Shown here: positions 6,424-7,161 of the stretch, piece by piece
Layout of the letters: each line of letters begins with the position of its first letter
Position numbering within the stretch: position 1 is the first letter of the stretch
NCBI GenBank assembly: GCA_045540975.1
Contig: JAZQIE010000152.1
Location: forward strand, 1 to 7,161
DNA length: 7,161 nt
Direction: 5' to 3'
Origin: SIG510 sp045540975
GTDB taxonomy: Bacteria > Bacillota > Clostridia > Oscillospirales > JAAYXM01
Made by a program: the position numbers and the translations under genes
Notes under the pieces: generated by a model
What the model was told of the DNA's origin: nothing
Databases searched by the model: none
What the model saw: the letters and a program-made list of their open reading frames with translations, nothing else

Positions 6424-6460
6424 AAAAAGAACCGCAATTTTGTATCAAAATTACGGTTCT
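6424..6460 (-). terminator. Intrinsic terminator of the tRNA-Ser gene
   Basis: A 14-bp stem with one G-U pair on the - strand (6428-6441 with 6447-6460), a 5-nt loop and a U-tract from the A-run 6424-6428. It begins a few bases 3' of the tRNA-Ser CCA end. Confidence 0.85.
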
Positions 6461-6464
6461 TCTT

Positions 6465-6556
6465 TGGCGGAGAGAGAGGGATTCGAACCCTCGATACCTT
6501 TATAGGGTATACACGATTTCCAATCGTGCGCCTTCGACCAGCTCAGCCATCTCTCC
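6465..6556 (-). tRNA. tRNA-Ser (anticodon GGA)
   Basis: On the - strand a 7-bp acceptor stem GGAGAGA/TCTCTCC, discriminator G and encoded CCA (6465-6467). The anticodon stem CACGA/TCGTG encloses TTGGAAA, giving anticodon GGA. The long variable arm is as expected for serine tRNA, and the T-arm GGGTTCGAATCCC is intact. A 26-nt copy of its 3' end lies at 4472-4497. Confidence 0.95.
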
Positions 6557-6574
6557 ACGCGAACTGACTCAAAT

Positions 6575-6603
6575 AGTATACCGCATAAATCTGATTTCGT
6601 CAA
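6575..6603 (-). promoter_or_regulatory. Sigma-A promoter of tRNA-Ser
   Basis: Read on the - strand: -35 TTGACG (6603-6598), a 17-bp spacer and -10 TATACT (6580-6575), about 19 bp upstream of the mature tRNA 5' end. Confidence 0.85.
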
Positions 6604-6637
6604 GTATTTTTTTTAGAAAAAAACTTAAAAAAATCTC

Positions 6638-6666
6638 TTGACAACATCGGAGTTTATCTGTATAAT
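6638..6666 (+). promoter_or_regulatory. Consensus sigma-A promoter of the five-tRNA cluster
   Basis: TTGACA (6638-6643), a 17-bp spacer and TATAAT (6661-6666): a perfect consensus. It lies about 33 bp before the first tRNA. An A/T-rich tract upstream (6604-6634) could act as an UP element for this and the divergent tRNA-Ser promoter. Confidence 0.92.
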
Positions 6667-6698
6667 AGACGATGCTGTTGCAAATGATGGCGCTGTTT

Positions 6699-6774
6699 GG
6701 GAGCATAGCTCAGCTGGGAGAGCACTTGCCTTACAAGCAAGGGGTCACAGGTTCGAGCCCTGTTGTTCCCACCA
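6699..6774 (+). tRNA. tRNA-Val (anticodon TAC)
   Basis: 76 nt with encoded CCA. Acceptor stem GGGAGCA/TGTTCCC with one G-U pair, D-arm AGCTCAGCTGGGAGAGC, anticodon stem CTTGC/GCAAG around CTTACAA, T-arm GTTCGAGCC. First gene of the + strand cluster. Confidence 0.95.
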
Positions 6775-6781
6775 CACAAAT

Positions 6782-6858
6782 GGCCCGGTAGTTCAGTTGG
6801 TTAGAACGCTAGCCTGTCACGCTAGAGGTCGAGGGTTCGAGCCCCTTCCGGGTCGCCA
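6782..6858 (+). tRNA. tRNA-Asp (anticodon GTC)
   Basis: 77 nt with encoded CCA. Acceptor stem GGCCCGG/CCGGGTC with one G-U pair, anticodon GTC in CTAGCCTGTCACGCTAG, discriminator G as expected for tRNA-Asp. It follows tRNA-Val by 7 nt. Confidence 0.95.
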
Positions 6859-6866
6859 ACACATTT

Positions 6867-6942
<76 letters not shown>

Positions 6943-6948
6943 CGTTTT

Positions 6949-7023
6949 GCGGGAGTGACTCAGTGGTAGAGTGTCACCTTGCCAAGGTGAAAGTCGCGAG
7001 TTCGAATCTCGTCTTCCGCTCCA
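6949..7023 (+). tRNA. tRNA-Gly (anticodon GCC)
   Basis: 75 nt with encoded CCA. Acceptor stem GCGGGAG/CTTCCGC with one G-U pair, anticodon GCC between TCACC and GGTGA, discriminator T(U), usual for bacterial tRNA-Gly. 6 nt after tRNA-Phe. Confidence 0.95.
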
Positions 7024-7028
7024 AAACG

Positions 7029-7061
7029 GTTACGACAGGAGTATAAAACTCCTGTCGTAAC
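7029..7061 (+). other. Perfect 14-bp hairpin between tRNA-Gly and tRNA-Cys, no T-tract
   Basis: GTTACGACAGGAGT (7029-7042) and its exact complement (7048-7061) enclose a 5-nt ATAAA loop. The stem is as strong as a terminator, but the following bases (ACTATCCCC) give no U-tract. It may be a weak terminator, an RNA-processing site or a structural spacer. Confidence 0.6.
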
Positions 7062-7083
7062 ACTATCCCCTAAAATTTCATAT

Positions 7084-7158
7084 GGCGCCATAGCCAAGTG
7101 GTAAGGCACGGGTCTGCAAAACCCTGATTCCCCAGTTCAAATCTGGGTGGCGCCTCCA
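7084..7158 (+). tRNA. tRNA-Cys (anticodon GCA)
   Basis: 75 nt with encoded CCA. Acceptor stem GGCGCCA/TGGCGCC, anticodon GCA between CGGGT and ACCCT, and U73 discriminator, the main cysteine identity element. It is separated from tRNA-Gly by 60 nt containing a hairpin; the cluster may continue beyond the window. Confidence 0.95.
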
Positions 7159-7161
7159 AAA

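Noticed and set aside
6414..6641. Open frame of 75 codons on the + strand
   Set aside because: It is the antisense of the tRNA-Ser gene (RRERDSNPRY... is the T-arm and acceptor read as protein) plus promoter DNA. No ribosome binding site.

Overview
The window reads as a chromosome fragment from a Gram-positive anaerobe of the class Clostridia, probably a gut Oscillospirales/Christensenellales-type organism. The signs are strong AGGAGG-type ribosome binding sites, near-consensus sigma-A promoters with 17-bp spacers, many intrinsic terminators, tRNA genes with encoded CCA, an AbrB-family regulator and carbohydrate-active enzymes without signal peptides. The taxon is an inference from style, not from a marker gene.

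Layout. (1) Positions 3-4208 hold two tandem, co-directional paralogues of a large, poorly characterised glycoside-hydrolase-like family. The first is cut by the window edge (about 52 N-terminal residues missing). The second is complete at 726 residues, and its ribosome binding site overlaps the stop codon of the first. Both show a putative TIM barrel with an Asn-Asp-Asp motif and a four-cysteine set, then a GH42-like amidotransferase-fold domain and a beta-rich tail. A strong terminator closes this operon at 4210-4239. (2) Positions 4240-4746 contain no gene. They hold two structured elements (A and B) whose ends resemble a tRNA T-arm, each followed by another hairpin terminator, and then a + strand terminator at 4666-4699. 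(3) Positions 4747-6217 are a more AT-rich two-gene operon: a 69-residue AbrB/MazE-fold regulator and a 393-residue GT1-family (macrolide/UDP-type) glycosyltransferase, driven by a sigma-A promoter that carries a striking array of operator-like half-sites. (4) Positions 6218-6464 are structured noncoding DNA with terminators; part of it repeats the terminator that precedes the operon. (5) Positions 6465-7158 are a tRNA region: tRNA-Ser(GGA) on the - strand, and on the + strand tRNA-Val(TAC), Asp(GTC), Phe(GAA), Gly(GCC) and Cys(GCA), with divergent sigma-A promoters between the two units.

How it fits together. The two hydrolase-like proteins probably work together on related intracellular sugar substrates. 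The AbrB-glycosyltransferase pair looks like a self-regulated small-molecule glycosylation (detoxification or tailoring) cassette. The most interesting architecture is that this AT-rich cassette sits between an intact tRNA-Ser gene and a perfect 26-bp copy of that tRNA's 3' end in the same orientation. This is the geometry expected of a genomic island integrated at a tRNA 3' end, but no integrase is visible. A second, imperfect direct repeat made of terminator sequence also brackets the operon. An alternative is that tRNA-like ends are simply a property of the repeat elements A and B.
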